Assembly: GCF_006175995.1 (NCBI RefSeq)
Contig: NZ_VDMB01000001.1
Span: 186,001-250,000, forward strand
Direction: 5' to 3'
Origin: Desulfobotulus mexicanus
GTDB taxonomy: Bacteria; Desulfobacterota; Desulfobacteria; Desulfobacterales; ASO4-4
DNA: 64,000 nt
Part shown: piece by piece, positions 1 through 8,937 of the stretch
Position numbering within the stretch: position 1 is the stretch's first letter
How the letters are laid out: each line of letters begins with the position of its first letter
Program-made: the position numbers and the translations under genes
The notes under the pieces: model-generated
The model's input: only the letters and a program-made list of their open reading frames with translations
Database searches by the model: none
What the model was told of the DNA's origin: nothing

Positions 1-529
1 AGGGTTTGGGGATGACAAAGCGATCCCAGCTTTCGGCCTGCCAGCGTTTTTCTGCTATAAGCAGTACGGGCAGGAGCAGGGCTTCGCTTTGCTGGGCAAT
101 GCGGATGGCTCCGGGTTTAACGATGCCTATGGGTCCTGTGGGACCATCCAGTATGTGCCCCCCCAGTCCGGTTCTGCGGATGTGGGCGATCATCTCCGCC
201 ATGGCTTCACTGCCTCCCCGTGTGGAAGATCCCCGTACCGTATGCCAGCCGACCCGCTCTGCCACATTGGCGATGATTCTGCCGTCTTCACTCCGGCTGA
301 TCATCAGCCCCGGTTTAAAACGGTTGAACCACCTGCCATAGCGGGCAATGGCAGGAAAAAACTGCTGGTGCCACTGGCAGATGAGAATTTTTTCACCCTT
401 TTCAAGCCTTGTCATTACCTTATCCAGCCCTCTGGTTCTGTAGCGGTAGGTGGCACTGATGAGGCGGATGATGAATAAAATAACTATGGCGAGTACGGGG
501 TTGCCCAGCTGTTTTCTTATGGCTTTCAT
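1..529 (-). CDS. DUF374 lysophospholipid-acyltransferase-like protein (C-terminus beyond window)
   Basis: The frame is open from an ATG at 529 down to the window edge, so about 176 residues are visible and the C-terminus is missing. It begins MKAIRKQLGNP, followed by a short hydrophobic stretch (VLAIVILFIIRLI) that probably anchors it in the inner membrane. Further on it has a WHQQFF segment, an RSEDG segment, a RGSSTRGG segment and DGPTGP, which are the conserved blocks of the DUF374 branch of the LPLAT acyltransferase superfamily. Members are thought to act on lipid A or phospholipid acylation, but the substrate here cannot be told. It is on the same strand as the Mla operon upstream of it in transcription order, separated from mlaD by a dispersed repeat. 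Confidence 0.8.
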   Translation of the reverse strand, partial: MKAIRKQLGNPVLAIVILFIIRLISATYRYRTRGLDKVMTRLEKGEKILICQWHQQFFPAIARYGRWFNRFKPGLMISRSEDGRIIANVAERVGWHTVRGSSTRGGSEAMAEMIAHIRRTGLGGHILDGPTGPIGIVKPGAIRIAQQSEALLLPVLLIAEKRWQAESWDRFVIPKP

Positions 530-547
530 GAGTATCCTTTTTTCATT

Positions 548-899
548 CGAATTATTCAGCACTATTTTTCTTTGGCAAATTGAATATCTTTAATCTGGTG
601 CATAGACAACCGGACCATTTGTTCGTGACGCAATCTTATTCGGGATCTTCTTGCCCTGTGCGGAAGCGGCAAAAACTCCCCGCCACAGGCAGGATAAGCA
701 TTTTGATTACCATGGCAGGCTTAAGCACGCTGCCTTTGTGGCGGCTCAGACAGTTTGCCGCTTCTTTCGCACAGGCCTGCGAAGCTCTGATCCGAAACGA
801 TTGCAATGTCACTCACAAACAGCCCGATTGTCTTTTGTTAGAGCCAAGGCATTGAAATTAAAATGCAATGTTTCAGCTTGAAATGTGCTGGGCAGTTGC
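548..899 (+). repeat. Dispersed palindromic repeat, copy A (about 350 bp, MITE-like)
   Basis: Left end CGAATTATTCAGCAC matches the family terminal repeat GTAAYTRTTCAGCAC. The right end (GTGCTGGGCAGTTGC, 885-899) is its diverged inverted copy. Inside, GTGCGGAAGCGGC pairs with GCCGCTTCTTTCGCAC, CCGCCACAGGCAG pairs with CTGCCTTTGTGGCGG, and GACAACCGG pairs with CCGATTGTC, so the element folds on itself end to end. No clear target duplication remains at this copy. It separates the DUF374 gene from mlaD. Orientation here is taken as the reference (+). Confidence 0.9.
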
Positions 900-914
900 G
901 TCCTTTTTTAATTT

Positions 915-1925
915 TTATCTGCCGTCCGCTTCCAGGGCCATCCCCGGTGCTTCCTGCGGAATATTGCCCCTGATGAGAACGTTTTTCTGGACGGAAGTTA
1001 CTACCTTGTCCAGCTCCCGGAGGGTTTCACGAACTTCCTGTATGCCGGACCGGGCGTTTGATGTTATGGCGGGCACATCATGTCCTGCTGTGGCAATATC
1101 ATCTATCATGCGGGAAATTTTGTCCAGCTCCCCATGCAGCCCCTCCATGATGGTGTCCATATCTTTGTTCAGGCGTTCTCCCATGACCTTTAGTTGAGCC
1201 AGATTCTCATTGACAAGATCCACGCTTTCAGGGGTTTTGCCCGCAGCTTCTTCCACATGGGCAAGGATGGCACTGACCTCTGCCATGCGGGCATGGATTT
1301 CTTCCATCAGTTCACGGGACTTCAGAATGGAGCCAAGGGTACCTTTTCCTTCCTGTAATTCCATTAAAATAAGATTCACCGTGTCCATGGCGGTGAAGAC
1401 CGGACCCTTGGGGTCACGGAACGCGCTTGTCATTTCCGAAAGATCCTGCACAGCTCCTATGACCATTTTTGCGGTTTTTTCTATCTCAAATTCCGCAATG
1501 AGGTCAGATATGGATTTTCTTTCCTGGGAGAAAATTTCTCCGCCATGGGGAACAAGGGGGGCATCACTGCGGCCTGCCGTGCGTATGGACACATATTCCG
1601 AGCCTATGAGTGTCGGGCTTTCCACGGTGGCCATGGTATCTTCACGGATGCGGGAGCTGTAGGCTTCCAGTATGTCCAGATCCACCCGGACATGCTCACC
1701 CTTGACTGTTACCCTGCGTACCCGGCCCACATCCGTATTGAAGAGTTTTACAGCGGCTCCCCGCTGCAGGTTGTAGCTTTCCGCAAAAATTGTATGGTAG
1801 CTGATGTGCCTTTCAAACCAGCCTTTTCCCCTGCCAAGGATGAAAAGGCTTGATAGCAGCAGCACCATAATGGCCACCACAAAGGTACCCACCACACGTT
1901 CTCTGCGGCTGAATTCCAGATCCAT
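915..1925 (-). CDS. mlaD: MlaD-family (MCE domain) lipid transport protein
   Basis: A 336-residue protein with one N-terminal membrane helix (about residues 12-31) followed by an MCE domain (about 38-115; note YNLQRGAAVKLFNTDVGRV and LIGSEYVSI), then a long, mostly helical C-terminal part (about 150-336). MCE proteins form periplasmic hexameric rings or tubes that shuttle phospholipids between inner and outer membrane. It is longer than E. coli MlaD (about 180 aa); the extra helical tail resembles those of PqiB/YebT- and Mce-type relatives that extend across the periplasm. It is the last gene of an mlaE-mlaF-mlaD operon, 16 bp after the ATPase-like gene. The function is a confident family call; the cargo is inferred. 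Confidence 0.9.
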   Translation of the reverse strand: MDLEFSRRERVVGTFVVAIMVLLLSSLFILGRGKGWFERHISYHTIFAESYNLQRGAAVKLFNTDVGRVRRVTVKGEHVRVDLDILEAYSSRIREDTMATVESPTLIGSEYVSIRTAGRSDAPLVPHGGEIFSQERKSISDLIAEFEIEKTAKMVIGAVQDLSEMTSAFRDPKGPVFTAMDTVNLILMELQEGKGTLGSILKSRELMEEIHARMAEVSAILAHVEEAAGKTPESVDLVNENLAQLKVMGERLNKDMDTIMEGLHGELDKISRMIDDIATAGHDVPAITSNARSGIQEVRETLRELDKVVTSVQKNVLIRGNIPQEAPGMALEADGR

Positions 1926-1941
1926 ATTATTATTCTCCTCT

Positions 1942-2616
1942 TTAGAGCCTTATTTCCCGGAAGCTGCCCTCTTCCAGAAGCCATTTCCGGGTAGTCCAGC
2001 CCCTGCCGGTTTCTGAGTCATCGCTCCAGAATACAAGGGAAGCTCCGCTTTTGCTGAAGTTTTTTAAGGCCTCCAGAAAAAGGGATTTTCTCCGCCTTCC
2101 CACAAAATCCTCGGGTCTTTCCACAAGGATAAGGCGGGGGGATTTGGCAAGGCCCCGTACGGCAATGGCAGCCCGCTGTTCCATGGGGCTTGTGGCTGCA
2201 GGCCGCAGGTGCAGCTTGTCTTCGATGCAGAATTTGCGGCAGAGATCCCGGCACAGGGGCGGCATGTCCGGTTGCATGGTGTTGTTATACCAGGCTTTGC
2301 CGATGAGAATGTTTTCCTGCAGGCTTCGGTTGGTTATGAGGGCAGCATCCGTTGTGATGCAGGCAATCCGCCTTTTTACGGGCAGAAGTGACTGGTAATG
2401 GGAAAAGTCCAGTTCATTCCCGTCCAGCATGAAGAGCCCTTCCGCAGGACGTTCCAGTGTTGCCAGCAGCTTGAGTATCAGCCTTGCATTATCCGAAGAG
2501 TCCGACTGAATCTCGCAGACATCCCCCGGAGCAAGGTCAAAGGAAAAGGGTTCCAGACTGCCCGTGGAAAGGTGTATGTTTTTAAGTTGTATGGAAAAAC
2601 CCTGAACCTCATCCAT
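1942..2616 (-). CDS. Degenerate ABC-transporter ATPase-like protein of the Mla operon (MlaF position)
   Basis: This 224-residue protein occupies the MlaF position between mlaE and mlaD and aligns in layout with an ABC nucleotide-binding domain. However, the Walker A region reads QSDSSDNARLIL with no GxxGxGKS/T. The signature region reads SPMEQRAAIAVRGLAKSPRLIL with no LSGGQ, and the Walker B end reads LILVERPED rather than LLxDEP. ATP binding and hydrolysis are therefore doubtful. The start at 2616 (MDEVQGFSIQLKNI) is chosen because the protein begins there like an ABC domain and overlaps the mlaE end by only 8 bp; a longer reading starts at 2697. The frame is open and uninterrupted, so this is a diverged gene and not an obvious pseudogene. 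Confidence 0.75.
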   Translation of the reverse strand: MDEVQGFSIQLKNIHLSTGSLEPFSFDLAPGDVCEIQSDSSDNARLILKLLATLERPAEGLFMLDGNELDFSHYQSLLPVKRRIACITTDAALITNRSLQENILIGKAWYNNTMQPDMPPLCRDLCRKFCIEDKLHLRPAATSPMEQRAAIAVRGLAKSPRLILVERPEDFVGRRRKSLFLEALKNFSKSGASLVFWSDDSETGRGWTTRKWLLEEGSFREIRL

Positions 2617-3442
2617 AAAAAACCACCGTGATGAAAATATTGGCCACAAGGCAGAAGAAAAAGCTTTCCATGGAAGCTTTGGACGTATTGATGGCAATCC
2701 ATGTGAAGTTACTGTGGCAGGAAAGCCCTCTGTAGATACAGACTAAAGAAATGATGATGCCAAAGGAGAAGGCCTTGATGAAGCTTGCGATGATATCAAT
2801 GCCTGTAATGGCCTGACTGAAACTGATAAGAAACTGGGAAATATTGGCTTCCGTAAAGGTTAAAATCAGTACATAGCTGCCAGCAATGGCCACCAGATTA
2901 AAAACGACAAAAAGGCAGACAATGGCCACTGTGATACCCACAAGGCGTGGAAGACAGATCAGCCGAAGGGGGTCTATGCCTGCCATTTCCAGTGCTTCGA
3001 TTTCTTTGAGTACACTCATGTAGCCCAGTTCAATGGTTACGGCCGTGGCGGATCTCAGGGTTACCACAAGGGCGGTGAGTATGGGGCCAAGTTCCCTTAC
3101 CACGAGGATGACTGCAATGCGTCCTGCTTCCTGCTGGCCGGAAAGAACGGCCAGTTGCAGGATGGTTGGTATGCCCACAATGAGGGCTATGGGTATGATA
3201 ATGGGCAGGGCCTGAACCGCCGTGAAATAGACCTGCTCTACAATGCCTCTGCGTACCATTATACGGCCTTCTTTCTGGCGAAAAAGGCTTAGGTGCAGCA
3301 GCCGCCAGAACAGGGCAAAAATGCGGGTCATGTAGTCCAGCAGTGCAAGGGTTCGGCGTCCTGTTTTTCCCACCATGGAGGTCAGCATGGCGCTTTTCCT
3401 TTTTTTGATGCCGGGTTTCTTGTAAAAGAAGCCAAAAAACAT
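2609..3442 (-). CDS. mlaE: MlaE-family ABC transporter permease
   Basis: A 277-residue integral membrane protein with the MlaE/YrbE permease hallmarks: an amphipathic N-terminal region, then about five membrane segments, including ALPIIIPIALIVGIPTILQL and ILVVRELGPILTALVVTLRS. The VVRELGP motif and the EIEALEMAGIDPLRLICLPR coupling block are typical of the family. It moves phospholipids across the inner membrane for the MCE protein. It is the first gene of the operon; its 3' end overlaps the ATPase-like gene. The longest start is used; an internal ATG (MLTSMVGK, residue 19) is also possible. Confidence 0.92.
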   Translation of the reverse strand: MFFGFFYKKPGIKKRKSAMLTSMVGKTGRRTLALLDYMTRIFALFWRLLHLSLFRQKEGRIMVRRGIVEQVYFTAVQALPIIIPIALIVGIPTILQLAVLSGQQEAGRIAVILVVRELGPILTALVVTLRSATAVTIELGYMSVLKEIEALEMAGIDPLRLICLPRLVGITVAIVCLFVVFNLVAIAGSYVLILTFTEANISQFLISFSQAITGIDIIASFIKAFSFGIIISLVCIYRGLSCHSNFTWIAINTSKASMESFFFCLVANIFITVVFYG

Positions 3443-3497
3443 TATCCCTAGATTTTCTTTTCTACATTAAAGAAATGGATAAGGCAATCTCAGGAAC

Positions 3498-5051
3498 ATG
3501 GCTTGTTACAGGGAAAAAAGGGTGCAGATGATGATGTCTTTTCATGGGAACACTGTCCGGAAGTTTCCGTTTTATTTTATCTGCTCTTTTTTGTGTCTGC
3601 TGCTGCTGCGCCCTTTGTCTGTTGCAGCCATGCCCGAAGAGGTCACCCTTGCCCTGAACCGGGAGCAGCCGGTTCTTGCACTGCATATACTGAGGTCCTG
3701 GTCTGCTGTTTCTGAAAGCTCCGAAGACCGGGCAAAGGCCCTCTGGATGGAGGCCCGTATTCATTCTTTTTATTTTAAAGATTTTAGTGCTGCAGAAGTT
3801 GTGCTGGACAGGGCGCTGGAAAAATATCCTGGAACCCGTATTCAGGGGGATATCCGCTTTGAAAAAGCTGTGCTGGCCATGGAACGGGGGGATAAGGAGA
3901 GGGCTTTTCAGGCCTTTGCGGAATTTGTTTCGCTTTTTCCAGATCATCCCAGAAGGGAGAGTGCAGGTGCTTTCTGGCGTTATCTCAAGGGCGAAGAGCC
4001 TTTACTGATGGGTGGAGACGGAATTCGTGTGGCCCTTTCTGCGGCATCCAACCGTGTGCAGCTTATAGGGAAGGAACTTCGGATAAGGGATATGGTGACG
4101 GGGAACTATCTTTTTTCCGGCGACAAAGTGGTCCTGCAGCTGGGAAATGACGGCAGCCTTCGTCTCAATGGCCGTGTCACAGGTCAGCCCCTGATGGTGG
4201 AAAAGAGCGGAGAGTTCTTCACCCTGGATGGCTGCAGGCAGCGGGGCACTCTCCGGGTCAGTGGCGCAGGCGGACGTTTGCTTCTGGTGAACATGCTGGA
4301 TATGGAAAGTTATCTCAAGGGAGTTGTGCCTGCGGAAATGCCCCCGTTCTGGCCTGCCGAAGCCCTGAAGGCTCAGGCTGTGGCAGCCAGAACCTATGCC
4401 CTCCACCATATGAGAGAAAGGGCCTATGAAGCCTATGATGTGAAGTCCGATGTCCGTTCCCAGGTTTTCTCCACGGAGCGGGAGGATGCAAGAAGCAGTG
4501 CCGCTGTGGAAGCCACAAGGGGAGAAGTGCTGGTATGGGCCGGTCAGGCGGCTTTGACAGCTTTTCATGCGGACAGTGGCGGTTTCACGGAGTCTGCTGA
4601 AATTCTCTGGGGAGGGGAATTGCCCTACCTGAGGGCTGTTTCAGACCCATGGAGTCGCAATACACCCAACGATTTCTGGGAATGTTCTTTTACGGAAAGG
4701 GAGCTGGTTCAGTTTTTGCCTGAACTTCGGAATCTTGGCCGCATTTTGGAAATTCGTTTGGAGGGTAAAACGCCTTCGGGTAGGGTGCATTTTCTTATTT
4801 TCAAAGGCAGTCGGGGGGATCTGCGCATGCCTGCAGGCCGTTTCCGTACCCGCGTGGGTCCCATGACCCTGAAAAGCACAGATTTTACCCTGCGCCATGA
4901 AAGGGGGGCTTTTCACTTTCAGGGGAAGGGTTTTGGTCACGGTGTGGGTATGAGTCAGTGGGGGGCCAGAAGGATGGCGGAGGCGGGCAAAAGTTACAGA
5001 GAGATTCTGGATTTTTATTATCCTCATCTTCATCGGGGGAAGATGGAATAA
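3498..5051 (+). CDS. SpoIID/LytB-domain protein with N-terminal TPR-like region
   Basis: A 517-residue exported protein. A signal peptide (hydrophobic FYFICSFLCLLLLRPLSVA) precedes a helical, TPR-like part (about residues 45-165, with LFPDHPRRESAG) and then a SpoIID domain (about 230-510). Diagnostic blocks are ESYLKGVVPAEM, EALKAQAVAARTYAL, FHADSGGFTESAEILWG and GKGFGHGVGMSQWGA. SpoIID is a lytic transglycosylase acting on denuded glycan strands in spore formers; homologs in Gram-negative bacteria (LytB-like) are presumed cell-wall enzymes. The catalytic Glu of the PAEM block is present. Translation may start at one of the downstream ATGs at 3528 or 3531, which would give a more normal signal peptide. 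Confidence 0.88.
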   Translation: MACYREKRVQMMMSFHGNTVRKFPFYFICSFLCLLLLRPLSVAAMPEEVTLALNREQPVLALHILRSWSAVSESSEDRAKALWMEARIHSFYFKDFSAAEVVLDRALEKYPGTRIQGDIRFEKAVLAMERGDKERAFQAFAEFVSLFPDHPRRESAGAFWRYLKGEEPLLMGGDGIRVALSAASNRVQLIGKELRIRDMVTGNYLFSGDKVVLQLGNDGSLRLNGRVTGQPLMVEKSGEFFTLDGCRQRGTLRVSGAGGRLLLVNMLDMESYLKGVVPAEMPPFWPAEALKAQAVAARTYALHHMRERAYEAYDVKSDVRSQVFSTEREDARSSAAVEATRGEVLVWAGQAALTAFHADSGGFTESAEILWGGELPYLRAVSDPWSRNTPNDFWECSFTERELVQFLPELRNLGRILEIRLEGKTPSGRVHFLIFKGSRGDLRMPAGRFRTRVGPMTLKSTDFTLRHERGAFHFQGKGFGHGVGMSQWGARRMAEAGKSYREILDFYYPHLHRGKME

Positions 5052-5416
5052 CAGCTGCATAAAACAGATGCTTTCGTTGTTTCCAATGCTTTTTCTTTCA
5101 TTTTGACCCGAAATATTATGGTTCACACAGTAGATAACTGGCTGTATTTTATTTCACCTCCCAAGAGAATCTTTATTTTGCAATTTGTATGATTTTTTTG
5201 TGGATCATTTCAGAGTTTTGTTTGTAATAATAGGATTTTATGCAGGGGTTAAAAGGAAAAATAAATGCTTCGGCAAATTGTATGACAGTTGTGGTTTGTA
5301 ATCTCCAGGAACTTGTTCAGGGGAAAAAAGATTTTGATGCTAATAATTGTAACCTTTTACCTGTGCAGGCCTCCTGAAAGGAAATATCCACCAATTTCAT
5401 GTGCCTGGAGGTAGGA
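5052..5416. other. AT-rich intergenic region upstream of the octaheme cytochrome
   Basis: About 365 bp with no credible gene. Only short A/T runs are visible, plus the strong ribosome binding site GGAGGTAGGA just before 5417. It probably carries the promoter of the cytochrome operon; no recognisable operator was identified. Confidence 0.5.
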
Positions 5417-6985
5417 ATGAAAAAAAAGTGTGCCATATGGATACTGACCTTTGTCTGGATGATTACAGTACCGGGCTGGGCTGCCGCCCCTGTGAGTACA
5501 GCGGATCACAGCCGCTTTGAACAGCTGAAAAAGGAATTTGCATCCGGTCCGGAGGTGACACAGGCCTGCCTGAGCTGTCACAATGAGGCGGGAAGCCAGT
5601 TTATGAAAACCATTCACTGGACCTGGATCTGTCCGGAATCCGGGGATGGGAAGCTGGGTAAGGCTGGGCTTTCCATGAACAACTACTGTATCAGTATCCC
5701 TGAAAACGAAACCCGATGCACTTCCTGCCATGCAGGCTACGGCTGGAAGGATGATTCCTTTGATTTTTCAAAGGAAGAGAACATTGACTGTCTGGTTTGC
5801 CATGAACAGACGGGTAGCTATAAAAAATATCCCACGGCAGCAGGGAACCCTGTGGAAAAACCCACCCGCTTTCCGGCCAGCGGTGAGCTGTATGAGCCTC
5901 CGGACTGGAATGCCGTTGCCCAGAGTGTGTCAAGGCCGGGCAGGGAAAACTGCGGAACCTGTCATTTTTACGGTGGAGGTGGTGACGGGGTCAAGCACGG
6001 AGATCTGGATTCCTCTCTTTTTTATCCGCCAAGGGAGCTGGATGTGCACATGTCCGAAGATGGTGGTGGTTTTGCCTGTGTGCGCTGCCATACCACCGTG
6101 GCCCACAGAATCAGCGGCCGCTGTTATCAGACACCAGCCGTGGAAGAGCATAAAAGTCTGATAGAGGATGATCTGGCTTCCCGTATCACCTGCATCGCCT
6201 GCCATGGTAGCAGCCCCCATTTAGAAATCCCCAAGCTCAATGATCATACGGACAAGGTGGCCTGTCAGACCTGCCATATTCCAAGCTATGCCAGGGGCGG
6301 TGTGCCTACAAAAATGCTCTGGGACTGGTCTGAGGCAGGGAAGCTGAAGGATGGAAAACCCTATAAAGTAGCCGGGGATCTTGGGAGACCTGTTTATGAC
6401 AGTCAGAAGGGTGTCTTTGAATGGGCGGAAAATGTTATCCCTGAGTATGCATGGTTCAAGGGCGTGATCCGTAATACTCTGGTCACGGACACCATTGATC
6501 CGGATACTGTTATTGGCGTGAATTATCTGGATACAAAACCAGGTGATCCCAATGCAAGGATCTATCCCTTCAAGGTTCACAGGGGCGTTCAGCCCTATGA
6601 CGCAGAACTGAACACCCTTGTTTTTCCAAAACTTTTCGGCCCCAAGGGCAGCGGAGCCTATTGGTCTGACTTTGACTGGGTGGTATCCATTGAAAAGGGA
6701 ATGGCTTCAAGGGGGCTGCCCTTCAGTGGAGAGGTGGGTTTTGTGGAAAGCACCTTCCGCTATCCCATTACCCATATGGTGATGCCAAAGGATCAGGCCC
6801 TTTCCTGCAGCGAATGCCATGTCCGTGAAGGCAGCCGTCTTGCGGGTATTTCGGGGGTATATATTCCGGGTCGTGACAGCGGCGGCCCCCTGTCGGTGGC
6901 GGGATGGATTCTGACAGCCCTTGCACTGCTGGGTGTGGGGCTTCATGCCTGTCTCCGTATCACAGGTCTTGGAGGGAAAAAATGA
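5417..6985 (+). CDS. Octaheme c-type cytochrome, tetrathionate reductase (OTR) family
   Basis: The 522-residue protein has an N-terminal signal sequence and exactly eight CXXCH haem-binding motifs at about residues 51, 101, 125, 179, 221, 259, 283 and 465 (CLSCH, CTSCH, CLVCH, CGTCH, CVRCH, CIACH, CQTCH, CSECH). A C-terminal membrane helix (WILTALALLGVGLHAC) follows. This matches the octaheme tetrathionate reductase family, periplasmic enzymes able to reduce tetrathionate, nitrite or hydroxylamine in vitro. The membrane tail and the cytochrome b gene overlapping its stop suggest it takes electrons from the quinone pool. The start at 5417 is set by the GGAGG ribosome site and the signal peptide. 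The physiological substrate is not known. Confidence 0.9.
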   Translation: MKKKCAIWILTFVWMITVPGWAAAPVSTADHSRFEQLKKEFASGPEVTQACLSCHNEAGSQFMKTIHWTWICPESGDGKLGKAGLSMNNYCISIPENETRCTSCHAGYGWKDDSFDFSKEENIDCLVCHEQTGSYKKYPTAAGNPVEKPTRFPASGELYEPPDWNAVAQSVSRPGRENCGTCHFYGGGGDGVKHGDLDSSLFYPPRELDVHMSEDGGGFACVRCHTTVAHRISGRCYQTPAVEEHKSLIEDDLASRITCIACHGSSPHLEIPKLNDHTDKVACQTCHIPSYARGGVPTKMLWDWSEAGKLKDGKPYKVAGDLGRPVYDSQKGVFEWAENVIPEYAWFKGVIRNTLVTDTIDPDTVIGVNYLDTKPGDPNARIYPFKVHRGVQPYDAELNTLVFPKLFGPKGSGAYWSDFDWVVSIEKGMASRGLPFSGEVGFVESTFRYPITHMVMPKDQALSCSECHVREGSRLAGISGVYIPGRDSGGPLSVAGWILTALALLGVGLHACLRITGLGGKK

Positions 6986-7572
6986 AAAAAATATACCTTT
7001 ATACACGTTTTGAGCGTTTCTGGCACTGGGCTCAGGCTCTTCTCATCTGCGGGCTTTTATGGACAGGCTTTGCCGTCCACGGCGATCTGCCATGGCCGGA
7101 TTTTTATAATGCTGTCATCTGGCACAACCGCCTGGGCATTGCCTGGCTGATTCTTTTTGCCTTTATTATATTCTGGGAGGCCACCACGGGAGAATGGCGG
7201 CACTATGTTCCCACTACCCGTAAACTTTTTGCTGTGGCCCGCTACTATCTTCTGGGCATTTTCAAAGGAGAAGCCCATCCCGTTGCCAAAACTCCTGAGG
7301 CCAAACACAACCCCCTGCAGCGTCTCACTTATCTTGGTGTTGCCCTGGTTATTGTACCTGTTCAGGTGGTGACAGGGCTTTTGTACTGGACCTATAACGA
7401 CTGGCATCTTTTCGGTTTTTCCATGGACCTTGGCCTTCTGGCCTTTGTGCATGTGGCGGGGGCCTTTCTCTTTCTGATCTTTCTTGTGATCCATGTGTAC
7501 ATGATAACCACAGGGCACACTCCCTTTGCCCATCTCAAGGCCATGATCACAGGCTGGGAAGAGGCACCGTGA
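6982..7572 (+). CDS. Cytochrome b subunit (b561 / DUF4405-like), partner of the octaheme cytochrome
   Basis: A 196-residue protein with four predicted membrane helices and paired histidines typical of di-haem cytochrome b (RFWHWAQALLICGLLWTGF, WHNRLGIAWLILFAF, HVAGAFLFLIFLVIHVYMI). It resembles the membrane cytochromes of thiosulfate reductase and formate dehydrogenase. Its ATG overlaps the stop of the preceding gene (ATGA), so the two are translationally coupled. It most likely oxidises menaquinol and passes electrons to the periplasmic octaheme protein. The ORF is open further upstream, but the ATG at 6982 gives the standard N-terminus. Confidence 0.88.
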   Translation: MKKIYLYTRFERFWHWAQALLICGLLWTGFAVHGDLPWPDFYNAVIWHNRLGIAWLILFAFIIFWEATTGEWRHYVPTTRKLFAVARYYLLGIFKGEAHPVAKTPEAKHNPLQRLTYLGVALVIVPVQVVTGLLYWTYNDWHLFGFSMDLGLLAFVHVAGAFLFLIFLVIHVYMITTGHTPFAHLKAMITGWEEAP

Positions 7573-7704
7573 AGTCTTACTGATGAAAGGACTTCAGGAC
7601 ATGGGCATTGCAGCAAAACAGGCAATGGTATAATACAGATTCCAGTAAAAACCTTAGCCTGGAAGAATGTTTACAGGAAAAAAAGTTCATTACCCGGAAA
7701 TGCC

Positions 7705-8937
7705 ATGCCCTTTACCTTTGAAATACCCCATATTCTTGGCTTACTGCTTTTTACCGCTTTTTTGATCTGTCTTCTGCTTTTGTATTCCGGCCAAAGACTT
7801 AAACAAAAGCTCAGGAATGCGGAATATTCCCTTGCCATCAGTGAGGAAAAACGACTTTTCATCGAAAAGGGGCAGGAGGGTCTTGAGCGTTCCTTAGAAA
7901 ACCTCTGTGCGAAAATATCGGAAGAAAATCAGCGTCATTTTCTGGAAATGGCAGACAGAAATTTCCGCCATCATCTGGAAAGTGCGGGACATGCCATGGA
8001 AACAAGGGAGCTGAATTTCCGCAATCTTCTGGATCCTGTGCGGGAAATGCTTTCGGCCTATGAAAAGGAGGTGCATACCTTTGCAAAGGACAGGGAACGC
8101 ACCCTTGGAGAGCTTAACCGTCAGCTTTCCATGCTGGGAAGTGCGCAGGAAGATCTGAAAAGTGAGACCAGACGGCTTGTTTCTGCACTCCGTCAGCCCC
8201 AGACCCGTGGCCGGTGGGGCGAAAGCACCCTGAGAAGGGTGGTTGAAATCAGTGGTCTTTCTGCCCATTGTGACTTTGCCGAGCAGGTGCATACGGAAAA
8301 CGAAGGGGGTATCTTTCGGCCGGACATGCTCATTGCCCTGCCCGGTGGCAGGCAGGTGGTGATTGATGCTAAAGTCCCCCTTGCCGCCTATCTGGATGCC
8401 ATGGAAGCAGAAAGCGATGAAAAGAGAAAACAGGCCTTGATTGCCCACAGCCGTCAGGTGGCCGAGCATGTGCGCCTGCTTTCAAAAAAAAGCTACTGGC
8501 AGCAGTTTCAGCCATCCCCTGAATTTGTAATTCTCTTCATACCCGGAGAAAATTTTTTTTCCGCCGCACTGAATGAAAAACCCGAACTTCTGGAACAGGC
8601 AGCGACAAAAAATGTACTTTTGGCCACACCGGGAACCCTCATTGCCATGTTGAAAACCATAGCCCTTGTATGGCGGGAGCAGGAGTCCTTTGAAAACAGC
8701 AGGAAAATTGTTTCCATGGGCAAGGAGCTGCACCAGCGGCTTTTACGTTTTACTTCCCACATGAACAAAATGGGGCAGGATCTTGAAAAAAGCCTTGCCA
8801 CCTATAACGGGATGACCGGCTCCTTTGACCGCCGTGTCATGCCCTGCCTTCGTCAGTTTGAAGAGCTGGGCATAGCAGGGGATACCCGTATTCCCGAACC
8901 CGGACATGTGGAAAACACCCTTAAGTTAAAAAACTGA
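7705..8937 (+). CDS. rmuC: DNA recombination protein RmuC
   Basis: A 410-residue protein with an N-terminal membrane anchor (HILGLLLFTAFLICLLLLYS), a coiled-coil region (about residues 35-150), and the RmuC domain (about 165-370). The domain contains GRWGESTLRRVVEISGL, FRPDMLIALPGGRQVVIDAKVPL and FIPGENFFSAAL. The PD-(D/E)xK-like core VIDAKVPL suggests a nuclease fold. RmuC limits inversions at short inverted repeats in E. coli, which is of interest in a genome carrying many long palindromic repeats. It is a monocistronic gene as far as can be seen; a 7-bp inverted repeat (TGAAGTC/GACTTCA, 7572-7597) lies in the gap before it but lacks a T-run. Confidence 0.92.
   Translation: MPFTFEIPHILGLLLFTAFLICLLLLYSGQRLKQKLRNAEYSLAISEEKRLFIEKGQEGLERSLENLCAKISEENQRHFLEMADRNFRHHLESAGHAMETRELNFRNLLDPVREMLSAYEKEVHTFAKDRERTLGELNRQLSMLGSAQEDLKSETRRLVSALRQPQTRGRWGESTLRRVVEISGLSAHCDFAEQVHTENEGGIFRPDMLIALPGGRQVVIDAKVPLAAYLDAMEAESDEKRKQALIAHSRQVAEHVRLLSKKSYWQQFQPSPEFVILFIPGENFFSAALNEKPELLEQAATKNVLLATPGTLIAMLKTIALVWREQESFENSRKIVSMGKELHQRLLRFTSHMNKMGQDLEKSLATYNGMTGSFDRRVMPCLRQFEELGIAGDTRIPEPGHVENTLKLKN

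Noticed and set aside
580-855. Similar 70-100 residue open frames inside each copy of the repeat (for example 580-855, 50676-50933, 61294-61605, 63241-63480)
   Set aside because: They share sequence only because the DNA repeat is shared. They vary in ends, lack consistent ribosome sites, resemble no known family, and the pattern of change favours stem pairing over codons.
3033-3215. Short plus-strand frames over the mla operon
   Set aside because: Shadows of the minus-strand permease and MCE genes.
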